Assembly (NCBI GenBank): GCA_963970005.1
Contig: CAXAMN010015446.1
Span: forward strand, 475,849-539,848
Length of the DNA: 64,000 nt
Direction of reading: 5' to 3'
Source of the DNA: Durusdinium trenchii
Lineage: Eukaryota; Sar; Dinophyceae; Suessiales; Symbiodiniaceae
Positions 24,136 through 34,790 of the stretch are shown here, piece by piece; the first letter of the stretch is position 1; each line of letters starts with the position of its first letter. The position numbers and the translations under genes are program-made. Below the pieces are notes generated by a model. It saw nothing but the letters and a program-made list of their open reading frames with translations, was not told the DNA's origin and did not search any database.

Positions 24136-24609
24136 CTAAAGAGGGAGGAGACTGGATGGCATCACGGTTTGGAGCACTTCATAGGTCTCTTTCTTGTTAT
24201 GCTTGTGCTTGGCTTGGATCTTGACAGTCGATGGCACAAGGATTAGCTTCTTGGTCAAAATCTTCTCCTTTGCTAACAGTGCCTTCAACAGTGCCTTCGA
24301 TGGCTTTGTTTGGATCTGCAAATTCTTTATGGAGCTTTTCGAAGTCTGAGATTCGGATAGATTAAAGAGCTCTTCCATGATCATGGCTTTCAATCGGTGC
24401 AATTGAAAATCAAGTGACTGGTGTGGCAGCCATTCTTCTTTGAAGTCAATTACGGAAGGCAAATTCTTTGGAGTGAAATGTTGCTACAAGTCGGTTTTAA
24501 ACTTAGACAAAGGCACCTTGCTCAGTAGGCCTTTGCCACAATCAACCTTGTCAATCTCATGGGTGATCTCTGCAATGATGCCCGTAAGCTTGTCTTTCGC
24601 TCGTCTGCA
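24136..24609 (-). pseudogene. Lys-rich ORF remnant with one in-frame TAG
   Basis: Reading minus from about 24609 gives KLTGIIAEITHEIDKV, a TAG at 24484-24486, then in the same frame FTPKNLPSVIDFKEEWLPHQ and a Lys/Leu-rich tail ending at 24136. The sequence across the stop is coherent, so one nonsense change is the simplest reading. Probably the 3' part of the same gene as the ORF at 26.1-25.0 kb. Unknown function. Confidence 0.4.
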
Positions 24610-24639
24610 AGATTGCCCTACAGCCTAACCAACTTCTTT

Positions 24640-25030
24640 CACCACCACTGTAGGGGTCTATGAGTTGCCCATTTTCTCCAAGCTCACGGAGACTCATTGT
24701 CGGCTGGTTGGGGCTGGAAGCTACCTGGATCTGTTGTCTATATATTACGTGACGATGCGTGAATGCACATGTTTGAAATATCCATGAAAATTCATGTAAG
24801 CAGAAAAGCTATAGACTCCAAAACATTATCCAAATCCTCCGCGGACCATCGATTTGCAATCTCATGGCCAGTTAAGGTTCTGAGGAGCTTGATGATATCG
24901 TTCGTAATGGCATCGGTGCTCCTATACACCTTTTGATCTGGTTACTTGAGACCGAGGACAAATTGGACAACGGCCATTTAAAAAAAAAACGATTGCTGTG
25001 CAGCACTTCTGGTCGTACACATAGGAGTCT
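24640..25030. other. Spacer between two ORF remnants
   Basis: About 390 bp without a convincing exon. It includes a run of ten A at about 24979-24988. Possibly intronic to the minus-strand gene on either side. Confidence 0.35.
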
Positions 25031-26137
25031 CTAAAGTTCTTGCGGAGCAGCCTGACTTCCAACATGAGGGCATTGACTTCTGACACCCTGTGCACCATCT
25101 CCTTGCTGAATGACCTTTTCACATTCGATGCTTTCAGCCCGTGGAAATAGCCTTGCGGCATGTCGCCATCTCACAAGCGGGTTGGAGGCAATCTTGGAAT
25201 CCTCGACCAATGCCTTCCACAAAGGAGCGCCTAACTGAATTGATTTGGTGTTCGTCATCACGAACTGCTGGGTTTCTTGCATCATATTTGCTTTGGTACC
25301 TCTTGAGTACCTTATGACAAAGGTCCACATGTCTGGCAAGCTTGTAGCAAAAGCTGGCTTGCTTGCCAAACCCCGCCTCTTCACGTCCTCGAGATTCACC
25401 AATTCCCCTTTTGACGTGCGCTCAACGCACATGGAGTGCAGCCGTTGCAACATCTGCAACTCGCTCTCACCGCGGTTGAGGGATATATTTCTAACCTGTT
25501 GCAAGATGTCTGGTAATCGTGGAAATTGCAACGCGACCCATGCGGGGATGATCTCCTAGACCATCCCTTCCTGAACAGCTTGGAAGAAAGCCGTGTCGGC
25601 AAGACGAAGGGCGTCTTGGCTCAGCCTGCCGTTGACTGTGACCTGCTTGTTCTGGTTGTGCTCAACTGAGTCCACAAAGAGGCGGAGGACGAAATTTGTG
25701 TGCGAGCCGCACATAGACAAATACCTCATCTGTGCCACATCGGGTACTCCCAGTTGGCCACTAGCGGACTCGATGAGAATTCTGTTGAACTCCACCTCTT
25801 CGGGGCCTGTCACCTCAAACGCCAAGCCACTGACCAAGCTCGGGACAAAACCTGTGTCCAGAATGTCTGCCAGCAAGGCATGTACCTCCTGCACCGCTAC
25901 CCCAACTCCATCTCGATTGCGTGGATGCACACCAACCATCTTTGGCGCCAGGCGAAGCTGGAGCAACACTTGTTCCTTCCTCAACAAGGTCAAGATGCCT
26001 TCTGCTGACTTGACCGTGGAAGTTCCAGAAAGAGCCCTGTCAATCAGCACGTTGATGGTGGATGTCATTCCCTCTGGCAAGCTGCGAATGCTCTCCATGG
26101 TGCAATTCTCGAAATTGAGCGTCCTACGTGCACACAT
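25031..26137 (-). pseudogene. Conserved dinoflagellate-type repetitive ORF, one nonsense codon
   Basis: One frame runs from 26137 to 25031, broken only by TAG at 25556-25558. That codon lies between FFQAVQEGMV and EIIPAWVALQFPRLP, where Trp (TGG) would fit. Recognisable blocks: VHPRNRDGVGVAVQEVHALL, EVEFNRILIESASGQLG, YLSMCGSHTNFVLRLF, NGRLSQDALRL, and RGESELQMLQRLHSMC. From memory this pattern recurs in many Symbiodiniaceae predicted proteins near transposons, but no biochemical role is known to me. Length without the stop is about 368 codons. Confidence 0.5.
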
Positions 26138-27619
26138 ATCAGCTAGCTAGCATGAAGTTGACATCAAACGTGCACATGTAATGGCGAAGGAGCACAACCC
26201 CAAAAAGATGCGGAAATTGAAACACATTAAGATATAGTATTATTTAAATTGTGATTTTTTATGTAAAAATATTGTTGTATTTTAACCGATGTAAATTTGT
26301 AAGTTACTCTATAAATCAGGAGCGCCAATTTTTGTCCGTATTTTGTGGTTATATGCGCCGGTAAACGCGGTTTAGACATATTATGAGCAAAATAAATGCC
26401 TAAGCCTAAAAATATTTTAAAGAATTGCGAGGGCTTTGGCCGATTTTATCTAAAAATCTAGAGGGGTAGTAGAAAGTCTGGAGGTCTAGACGCATGAAGA
26501 AGGAGATCGTGATGATGGTGATGACGGCGGTGACGGTAGTGATGAGTGAGTGATTGGTAGAGTGAGTAAGGGTGTGAGTGAGAGCGAGTTAGAGTGAATT
26601 AGAGTGAGAGTGCGAGTGAAAGAGAGAGAGAAAGAAAGAATAATCAATAAACGAAACATGTGATTTATTGAAATTTGTTTAAAAATACATGATTCGCTTG
26701 TTGTTGGTTTGCTATATTCTAGAGCTTCAAATATTTTTAGGTCTTTAAAATATTAAATTGATAAAGATGGAATATATATTTGGGCAAATTAATATTTTTT
26801 ACGATTATGTATTTTATTATTTTTCTATAAGGTTGAAAATTAATATTATATATATGGAATGATTAAATATTTATTATAAAATATTGTAAAATTAATATGG
26901 ATGATAGCATTTTGATGTTATAATAAATTGTTTTTTGGCGAATTGAAATTAACCATAAATAGATATTATTACCAATTGAATCGAATAATCGATATATTTT
27001 AATATGATATTTTTAATTATTTTAGGTTTTTTTTTATTTTGGGTTTATAATCTAAAAATTATATTCTATATATATTATATGGGATTTCGCTACTTCTTAG
27101 AATAGATATTTTTAATATATAAATATTTAATATTGCATTTTATGCATAAAAAACTATTTTCGATTTTTAAATTTATAGAAAAAATTATTTAAATAAACGA
27201 CCGACAAAATACTAATAAATATCGAAAATAGAAAATTATAGATATATTATATAAAATATGATGGATAATAAAACAATTTAAAATAGAAATCTATTAAAAA
27301 TATATATTCGATAAAAACTAATTATTAATGATATAACGTAAATGAATGCATAAATTAAATATAGAAATATATTTTATCGGTTAATATATATTGATATTAA
27401 TTCGATTAATATTTTAATTATATCGATTAATTGAAAAGAATTATCTATAAATTTAATAGATAGAAATTATAGATAATTTAAATATTCAAATAATAATTAT
27501 TAAGAAATATGATTTGAATATATATTGTATTTTTACAAAAAAATAATATCTAAATAAAAAATATAGTTATTAATGGATATATATAAATACTATATTTCGA
27601 ATGAGATAATTGATTTATT

Positions 27620-28216
27620 AGTCATTCTAATATATTTTGAAAAATAATTTCGATATTCTTTTCGATATATCTTCTGATATTTATTTTGATAATTTTTCTG
27701 ATATTTTTTTTTTTAGCATTCTTTTTTGCATATCTGTTGGCCTTCTTTTTGGCATATCTTCTAGCAATCTTTCTAATATTTTTTTTTTTTTTTTTCATAT
27801 TTCTTCTGATATTCTTCTTTATTGGCATATTTTCTGATATTTTCTCTGGTATCTCTTCTGTCATATATTTTATTTTTTTATCTGATATATCTCTTGATAT
27901 TTTTTTTGATATATTCTTTAATATATTCTTGGGCATATCTTTTGGCATCTTTTTTGATATTCTATTTGATATATCTTCATGATGGGGGATTTAGATTCTT
28001 ATCCATATCGGTACCTTGTAAAATATGTTTCAAATATTATTGTATATTTCTAATGTTATTTGAAAAATAGATATATTAAATGAATAATTATTGAAATATT
28101 TATATGAAGAATATATTCCTGAATAACTCTAATTCTTTACAAAATAATACAAATATGCCTCCACCCTATTTCTCCCAAACAGCAAAATTAATAACGCGCT
28201 CATAGATTTGCGTCCC
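27620..28216 (+). repeat. AT-rich duplicated block, copy 1
   Basis: The same succession appears again about 1.91 kb downstream: a GATATTCTTTT-type degenerate tract, ATATCTTCATG-GGGG-TTAGAT, TACCTTG-AAAATAT, TATATTCCTGAA-A-CTCTA, and a more GC-rich tail CCACCCTATTTCTCC...AACGCGCTCATAGAT.TGCGTCCCT. The tail is the best-conserved part. The antisense LINE fragment begins directly after it. Confidence 0.7.
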
Positions 28217-29054
28217 TTTTGACAACCAGGATGTCATAGGGACGGTGCATGTGAAGGCGGACCTGGGCACAGCGGCCCGGGATATGAACAGCAATGGACA
28301 TATTCTGAGTCGAAAGAAGCTTGGTTCTAATCATAACCCCACGGATGCTTGCTTGTCTGAACTATGGATGAAATGCCAATGCATGTTGGACCATTCTCCG
28401 CTGAATGCCCACCCCGTTTCCTGAATGACGAAATAATCATATTGGCTGGCGGCGCAAATATGAAATTCCTCGTATGGTAGCGAGCGTGAGGCATTCCAAG
28501 ACAGAATCTATAGGAAATGATCAGGTACCTATGAGGCAGACAGGATCGGTCAAGCGGTCTTGGAGGGGGGTTGAGATTGCCAATATTGCCATGCCTGTCG
28601 AAATCTCCATGGGACATCTTTGGGATATAATGTCTGGCTTTTATATGAGGCTGCTCCCTCATTGAGACATCGAAAGCATGCTCGTTGAAAAGCTCTCTTA
28701 ATCCTTCTTATGCGTGATGTGGACAGCACTGGACAGAGGTCCGCCTTAGCCCAAGCCTCATGTGGCTTCGCGGCCATGTCGTGCAAGAGCAGTGGAAGGT
28801 GGCCGCTCTTAACCCCTTGTGAGGCCAAGGGGTTTACCCTCACGCCCGGTGCCTCCATCCAGGAACCAAAATGGTCAAAGATCGAAGGGGCACCGCCCGG
28901 ACTTGGGACGGGTCCTCCAGCAAGAATCGAAACAAAAGTGCAAGGTCGAGGTAATGCATGTAGGGAACCAAACAGCGAGGGCGAACGGATCGAAATGGCA
29001 GGACCCTCGGGGAAAACAACCTACACACGGCCGTTTGAGCTGGAGTGGCGCTTC
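28217..29054 (-). mobile_element. LINE 5' fragment, antisense
   Basis: Starts on the minus strand at 29054 with GCGCCACTCCAGCTCAAACG, the same 5' end as the LINE at 31913. Its frames encode GVRVNPLASQGVKSGHL, a KSRIKR-like RIRRIKRAFQRACFRCLN block, TLYPKDVPWRFRQAW, then the start of an AP endonuclease (ILSWNAS, FVIQETGWAFSGEWSN). Homology to the 31.9 kb copy stops at about 28217 in the region after RPYDIL. It is therefore 3'-truncated relative to the full element, which is unusual because target-primed reverse transcription normally truncates the 5' end. A later deletion or inversion could explain it. Several frameshifts. Confidence 0.7.
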
Positions 29055-29499
29055 AAAAATCCAAAAGCAAACAAATATTACCCAATTTTTAGTAATACAA
29101 ATCGAATAGTTATATAATTTTAATATTTTCCAATTTTTCTCGATTTCCAGCACAAAAATATTTTGGTTATATTATGGTAATCCATTCTATATATTTTTCT
29201 TTCATAAATAATATCTGTCAATAAATCCATATTTATTTATAGTAATCTTTCTTTTATAATATCGACAATCATTTTATATTGTTTTTGGATTAATAGAATT
29301 CATTATTAGTAATCCGATCAATATTTTTAATCTTTCAAAAATCGTTCATAAATATAAATAAATATAAATTATAGATAAATTTGATTTATTCTTCATTCAT
29401 TAGAAATTGAAAAATCTACTAGTCTAATATCAAAAGATATAATCTGAATATATATAATTGTATTTAAATATCTGATCCAAATATATTTTATATATTTTT

Positions 29500-30136
29500 T
29501 GATGAAAATCTATAAATATTTTATTTCGATTGATCTCCACCATGATATTTCAATTTATTATTGCTTCTATTATATATTGAAATATTATGTCGGTATTCTT
29601 CCGATATATTCTTCTGATATTCTTTTTGACATATCTTCTGATATTCTTTCTGGTATCTCTTCTGACATTTATTCTAGTATTCTTTTTAGCATATCTATTG
29701 ATAATCTTTTTGGCATATCTTCTAGTAATCTTTCTAATATATTTTCTCATATTTCTTCTGATATTATTCTTTTTTGGCATATCTTCTGATATTTTCTCTG
29801 GCATCTCTTCTGTCATTTATTTTGTTTTTTTGATTTATTTTTGGATATATCTTTTGGCATCCTTTTTGATATTCTATCTGATATATCTTCATGGCGGGGA
29901 CTTAGATATCTATCCACGTCGATACCTTGCAAAATATATTTTAAATAGTCTGGTATATTTCTAGTGTTGGTTGAACAATGATTTTATCAATTGAGCAATT
30001 ATTGGAATAACTATATGAAATATATATTCCTGAACAGCTCTATTCTTTTACAAAATAAATTAAATATGTTTCCACCCTATTTCTCCGAGACAACAAAATT
30101 AGCAACGCGCTCATAGATCTGCGTCCCTATTCTGCG
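29500..30136 (+). repeat. AT-rich duplicated block, copy 2
   Basis: Second copy of the 27620-28216 block. It lacks the LINE insertion: after TGCGTCCCTATT it continues into CTGCGCCCCTCAATATTTCC. It thus approximates the pre-insertion state. Confidence 0.7.
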
Positions 30137-30475
30137 CCCCTCAATATTTCCTCTTTCAATTAAATATTCCAGTTCCAGCGGTATGGAATCCTAAAATATT
30201 TATTGATTGTTTAAGGGTATCTGCGAGCAAAATCGAACCACATCTGGATAAATATTCCAGGATATATGTCTAATTATTTGATTTTAGTATTCTAGATATA
30301 TTTCTACCCTTCTTCTGACGATCGCCAATTGTTCCTCATATTTCTACCCATTAATATTCCTTTAAAAATATGCCAAAATAGATATTCCCTGAATTTACAA
30401 TATTATTTGGCATATTTAAACAAGGTATTCCCCCATATATTTTCTGTATATTTTCTGATATTCTTTTGTGTATCT

Positions 30476-30605
30476 GCGAGGAACACTGCTAGCCGGAGCT
30501 CGCGGTTGAGGTCCGGCAGCGAACATTGCCAGCCGAAGCTCGCGGTTGAGTTGCCTCGGGAAGCACTGCTACGCGGAATTGGCCGTTGAAATCCGGAGGA
30601 AGACG
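30476..30605 (+). repeat. GC-rich triplicated 41-bp motif
   Basis: Three imperfect consecutive copies of the pattern GAACACTGCTAGCCGGAGCT-CGCGGTTGAGGTCCGG (second with CATTGCCAGCCGAAG, third with GCACTGCTACGCGGAATTGG). It forms a sharply bounded GC island in AT-rich DNA. Confidence 0.6.
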
Positions 30606-31971
30606 AGGAGGCGGAGGACGAGCAAAATGACGATAATTAATATTAAATCTTAATAATGGCTTACCTAGCAGGTGATGAAAAATCAAATATATAATAATCT
30701 AAAGATTTTAAAAATAAACAATTTTATTATGTTCCAACCAGGATAGCACAACGGTGCCATTTGATCGACGACCAACGACCGTGCAATCGAATTCATTTCA
30801 TACAAATCAATTTTATAAAATCAAATCCATCCACTTCACATCATCATACCTCATACCAAATCACTTGCATCCAATTCCGCTCGCCCGATTCCAATTCATT
30901 TCTCACAATTGAATTCCTATAATGCATCCTACACCAATATTCAATTCATGCAATTCACCTCACACCAATCTCAGATATCAAATTGAACTAAAATTTAGTT
31001 CCATCCATCTGTGACCTTGATTTTCATCCGTAATATTTATTGATTTCATAGGAATTATTAATACAATATATAATAGGTCGATTAAATATGGACAATTTGG
31101 CGATTCCAAAAAAAATATTCGTGCATCCGCAAATTGCAAATCAAATAAATCAGATACATTATCGATAAGAATATATTCCCAAATATTATGCAAAAATATC
31201 AAAAAAAAATAAATACATAATATATAAAATATAAATCAATGAATATATAATATATATTAAATCCTGCTCATTCATCCCATACATATATAATATCGATGAA
31301 GATGCATTCTGCGTCATTATTTTCCAATAATCGAAAATGGATAATAATCTACTTTTTTATTTAGGATTCGTTATTTTTAGCAAAAACATATTTTAGTCGT
31401 TTACTCTTTTGTCGAATGAATTGTGTTATATTTTTGTTTTTGTTTATCATTTTACTATATAGTGGATATTATATATTCATGTCAATGTTTTTTCTATATT
31501 GGCAGATACGAAATAGAAATTTAATTGATTATTATTATGAAATTGTTATTTAATAATTAACAACCTATATATCTAATTATTTTTCCTAAATGTTGTTTAT
31601 AACAAACAAAAATATACAAAATATTTCGAAAAAGAAAATAAATATGTAATCGATCTATATTTGTTTTTTAAATATTGTTATTCTTTTTAGATATTTCAAT
31701 AAATTATCTATAATTAAGTATCGATAAAGCAAAAAATATAATATATATATATATATTCTTTTTAGTATTTAATAGAAGTTTTTATTGTTTTGTATTAATA
31801 AATATCTATATTCTTATGTTTTTCTTGTTATTCCTATTGTTGCTTTGGGCCTTCCATCCTAAATAAATGTAAAATTATGTATAAGCAAAAAAAAATATAT
31901 ATATATATATGTAAAGCGCCACTCCAGCTCAGACGGCCGCGGATAGGGGGAGCCTGCCATTTCGTTCCTCA

Positions 31972-33100
31972 TTGATCCTTCCTGGTTACTTCATATGCAT
32001 ATCCCTTGTGATTGGCCTCCATGTTATTTTCCATCAATTGCTGGAGCATCCGGTCCCAAGTCCGGATAGTGCTGCTGCTTTTGACCCTGGGTTTTGCATA
32101 GCAACACTGGGCGTGAGGGTTAATCTCCTCGCCTCGGAGGAGATTGAGAGCGGCCCCGGGTATTGTTCATTAGAAATGACGGCCGCAAAGCAATACGAGA
32201 CTTGGGCCTTAGCGGACCTTGGTCCTATCCAATCCAAATCACGTATTAAAAGAGTCAAACGAGTATATATCAGAGCTTGCTACCGCTGCCTCTCCCATTG
32301 TGTTGCCCAATACAAAGGTCACACTCTTTATCCTAAAGATGTCCCATGGAGATTTCGACATGTTTGGATGACCCATCAGCAACAACAGCAGACTCATGCC
32401 ACCCGTGCGCAGCCGCCTCAGGTTTTTGACCCATCTCATATGCAAATCCTGAGTTGGAATGCCTCCAAGAACCTGTTGTATCCTGAGTTTCAAGCCTGGT
32501 GCACTCAGAGTCGTTTTGACTGTTTGATCATTTAAGAAATTGGGTGGTCATTTTGTGGTGAATGGTCCAATCAAGATTGGTATTTCGTGCACAATTCGGA
32601 TAAACAAACATCCATTATGATCATGTTTCGAACCTCATTTGTGTCATGCACTCGTTTATCCACTGCAATTCATATTCCTGGGAGACTCATTCAGGTGAGA
32701 TTTCACCTCCACAGAGCTTACGACCTGCTCCCTGTGTATCAGCACAGCTGGAATCCTGGACGTGGCACACAGGCATTATGTCAACGTCGGGCACAGGTAT
32801 GGAAAAAGATTCAACAGTGTATGCAACACATTCCGAACAATCACTTTGTATTTCTTGCTGGAGACTTCAATTCTCCCCTGCAACAATGTCCACCACATGT
32901 TCAAACCTTTGACCCCAAATTTGATCGAGCCGCTCAGACCGACAAGCACGTCTTTCAACAGATGATTCAGGATCTTCAATTGATTGCCATGCAATGTACT
33001 GGACGTTGAATTCCCACTTCTTCATGGAGATCATGCCACTCGGATGAATTTCATATTCATCAGACGAGACCAGCGTCGGGCTAACATGTATCCATATCTC
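31972..33100 (+). pseudogene. LINE N-terminal domain and AP endonuclease
   Basis: N-terminal domain has RIKRVKRVYIRACYRCLS and TLYPKDVPWRFRHVW, shared with the antisense copy. The endonuclease begins MQILSWNASKNLLYPEF. A TAA (32533-32535) sits where the other copy has Gln (FVIQETGW against II-stop-EIGW). Downstream the catalytic-type LAGDFNSPL is intact. After a frameshift near 33000 the C-terminal block DHATRMNFIFIRRDQ appears, with Asn where the family usually has Asp. Confidence 0.65.
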
Positions 33101-33851
33101 ATCCATGACTTTGAACGTAACTTTGGAGTCGCTGGTCCTCACCATCAACCCCTTGATATTTGCATTCCTAGATGGTATCCTGTTCGGATCAAAAGGCAGA
33201 CACCTGATCCGCTTAATCGGTTTCAACTTCGACAGGCATGCATTCAGCAAACCTCCCACTGGCATGAATTTCGCCAAGATGCGTTTCAGGCGATTCAGAC
33301 CAGTCAGAATACTGACCCACACATATCCATTAGGAATCAGAACGCGCAGCCACTTGAACAACACCTTCGAACCTTATGTCTTGTACATTTTCCACGTATT
33401 GTCAAACAGGGCCCAGATACCAGCGCCGTCCAATCGATCGACGCATTGCCCAGCAATATCATGGCAGCAATTTGTTGACCATCTTTGGGAGCTGGACCTG
33501 GACCGCTATGAGTCGTTACACTGTTTTACATAGACAGATTAAACCAGCCAGTCGACAAAACAAACGTCAACGACTTGCCAACTTCTTAGAGAAGAGTATG
33601 GAAATGGCCATGACTCATCGATCTTTCAATTGGCATCGACGCATTCGTCAACTTAGTCCCAAACAGCCATTTCGTAACATCCAGATGATGATAACAAGGG
33701 ACATCCATTGCCTCCAGGCCTTGAGCTCCATCAGGTTGTATACTACTTCATAGACCTTTTCACTAATTCTGAATTTGCGCCTCCCCCCCGACCAGCATTG
33801 TAGGTTCCATTTACTGATGATGAACTGATAGTTGGACTGAATAGATTACCC

Positions 33852-34676
33852 ATGACCAAAACTCTGGCACCGGATGACCTTCCGGCCATTGTGTGGAAAC
33901 AGTTAGTTCCGGAATTTGGTCCCATCATCTATAACTCAGTGGTGCACACTTGGAACTCGATTAATGCTTTGCCCCCAGAGCATTGGTCAGCTGGATGGCT
34001 ACACCTGCTAGCCAAACCTGGCAAAGCTTGCAACAAGCCAAGTGCACTTCGGCCGATATGCCTCCAACATCCTGTCAATAAGGTAGTCTCTGGACTTTGG
34101 ATTCAGCAATTATTCGATCATGCTTTTCACAAACTTAGGCTCCTTCCTCTCTACGCCTATCTACCGGGACATAGCACCACTGATTGTTTACTTCTTGCCT
34201 CGAAGCATTGTCGACAGGTTCGTGAGGCATGTCAGAATCCAAGCCTGAACTTAGACAAACACAGTCTCATTGGAGGCATCCAAGTCTCCATAGACATGGA
34301 AAAGGCTTTCGACACGATTAGCCGCACGATTATAATCAGGGCTTTAGCCATCCTAGACCTCCCGCAGGAATTGCTTCACATATTGCATACTTGCTTGGCA
34401 CCCAACAAATACTACATTCCCTTCAAAGAATTGGTTGGAACCCTGACTGGCACTGCCACCCGAGGAATCCAACAAGGATCCAAAGCAGCGCCGCTGCTTT
34501 GGTCCCTGTGTATGCATTTGTTGATGGTTGATTTGCTTGCCAGATACTCCATTTCATGGCTGCGTGAACACCTCATTATGTATGCGGATGATTTTTATTT
34601 CAGGTGGACATTTAGCACGCATGTTGAGGGACTCATTGCCTTGAGCGAACTTTCGTTTGTATTAATTTTCATGTAA
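33852..34676 (+). pseudogene. LINE reverse transcriptase domain
   Basis: Continuous 274-codon stretch. LAPDDLPAIVWKQL marks the N-terminal fingers. Then SALRPICLQHPVNKVVSGL, QVSIDMEKAFDTISR (first catalytic Asp), GTATRGIQQGSKAAPLLWSL, and LIMYADDFYFRWTF with the YADD box. All metal-binding Asp residues are present. The frame ends with TAA after FVLIFM; the thumb continues from 34791 in another frame. Neighbouring segments are frameshifted, so the whole protein cannot be made. Confidence 0.75.
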
Positions 34677-34790
34677 ACGTATGGTCTGCGCATTAATGTC
34701 CAGAAAAGTGTTGCTCTTTGCCGTGTAGTTGGTCGTGCAGCTCCGACATTTCTACGTCAGTGGATCATCCGTACCACTGCAGGGCCCAAA

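Larger units (their letters stand above)
26200..31912. other. Very AT-rich region, no host gene
   Basis: About 5.7 kb of strongly AT-biased sequence with degenerate GATATTCTTT/ATATCTTCTG runs. A purine-rich GTGAGTGAG patch lies at about 26520-26640. The Ile/Phe-rich open frames at 27.62-27.98 and 29.5-29.96 kb only reflect these repeats. Inside lie a duplicated block, an antisense LINE fragment and one GC-rich island, listed separately. The composition is unlike the flanks, and an organelle or foreign origin cannot be excluded from sequence alone. Confidence 0.5.

Noticed and set aside
26460..26640. Regulatory element from GATGGTGATGA / GTGAGTGAG tracts
   Set aside because: Simple microsatellite-like sequence with no gene nearby to regulate.
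27637..27982. Ile/Phe-rich ORFs in both AT-rich blocks (also 29499-29964)
   Set aside because: They come from degenerate GATATTCTTT repeats and are not conserved as proteins between the two blocks.
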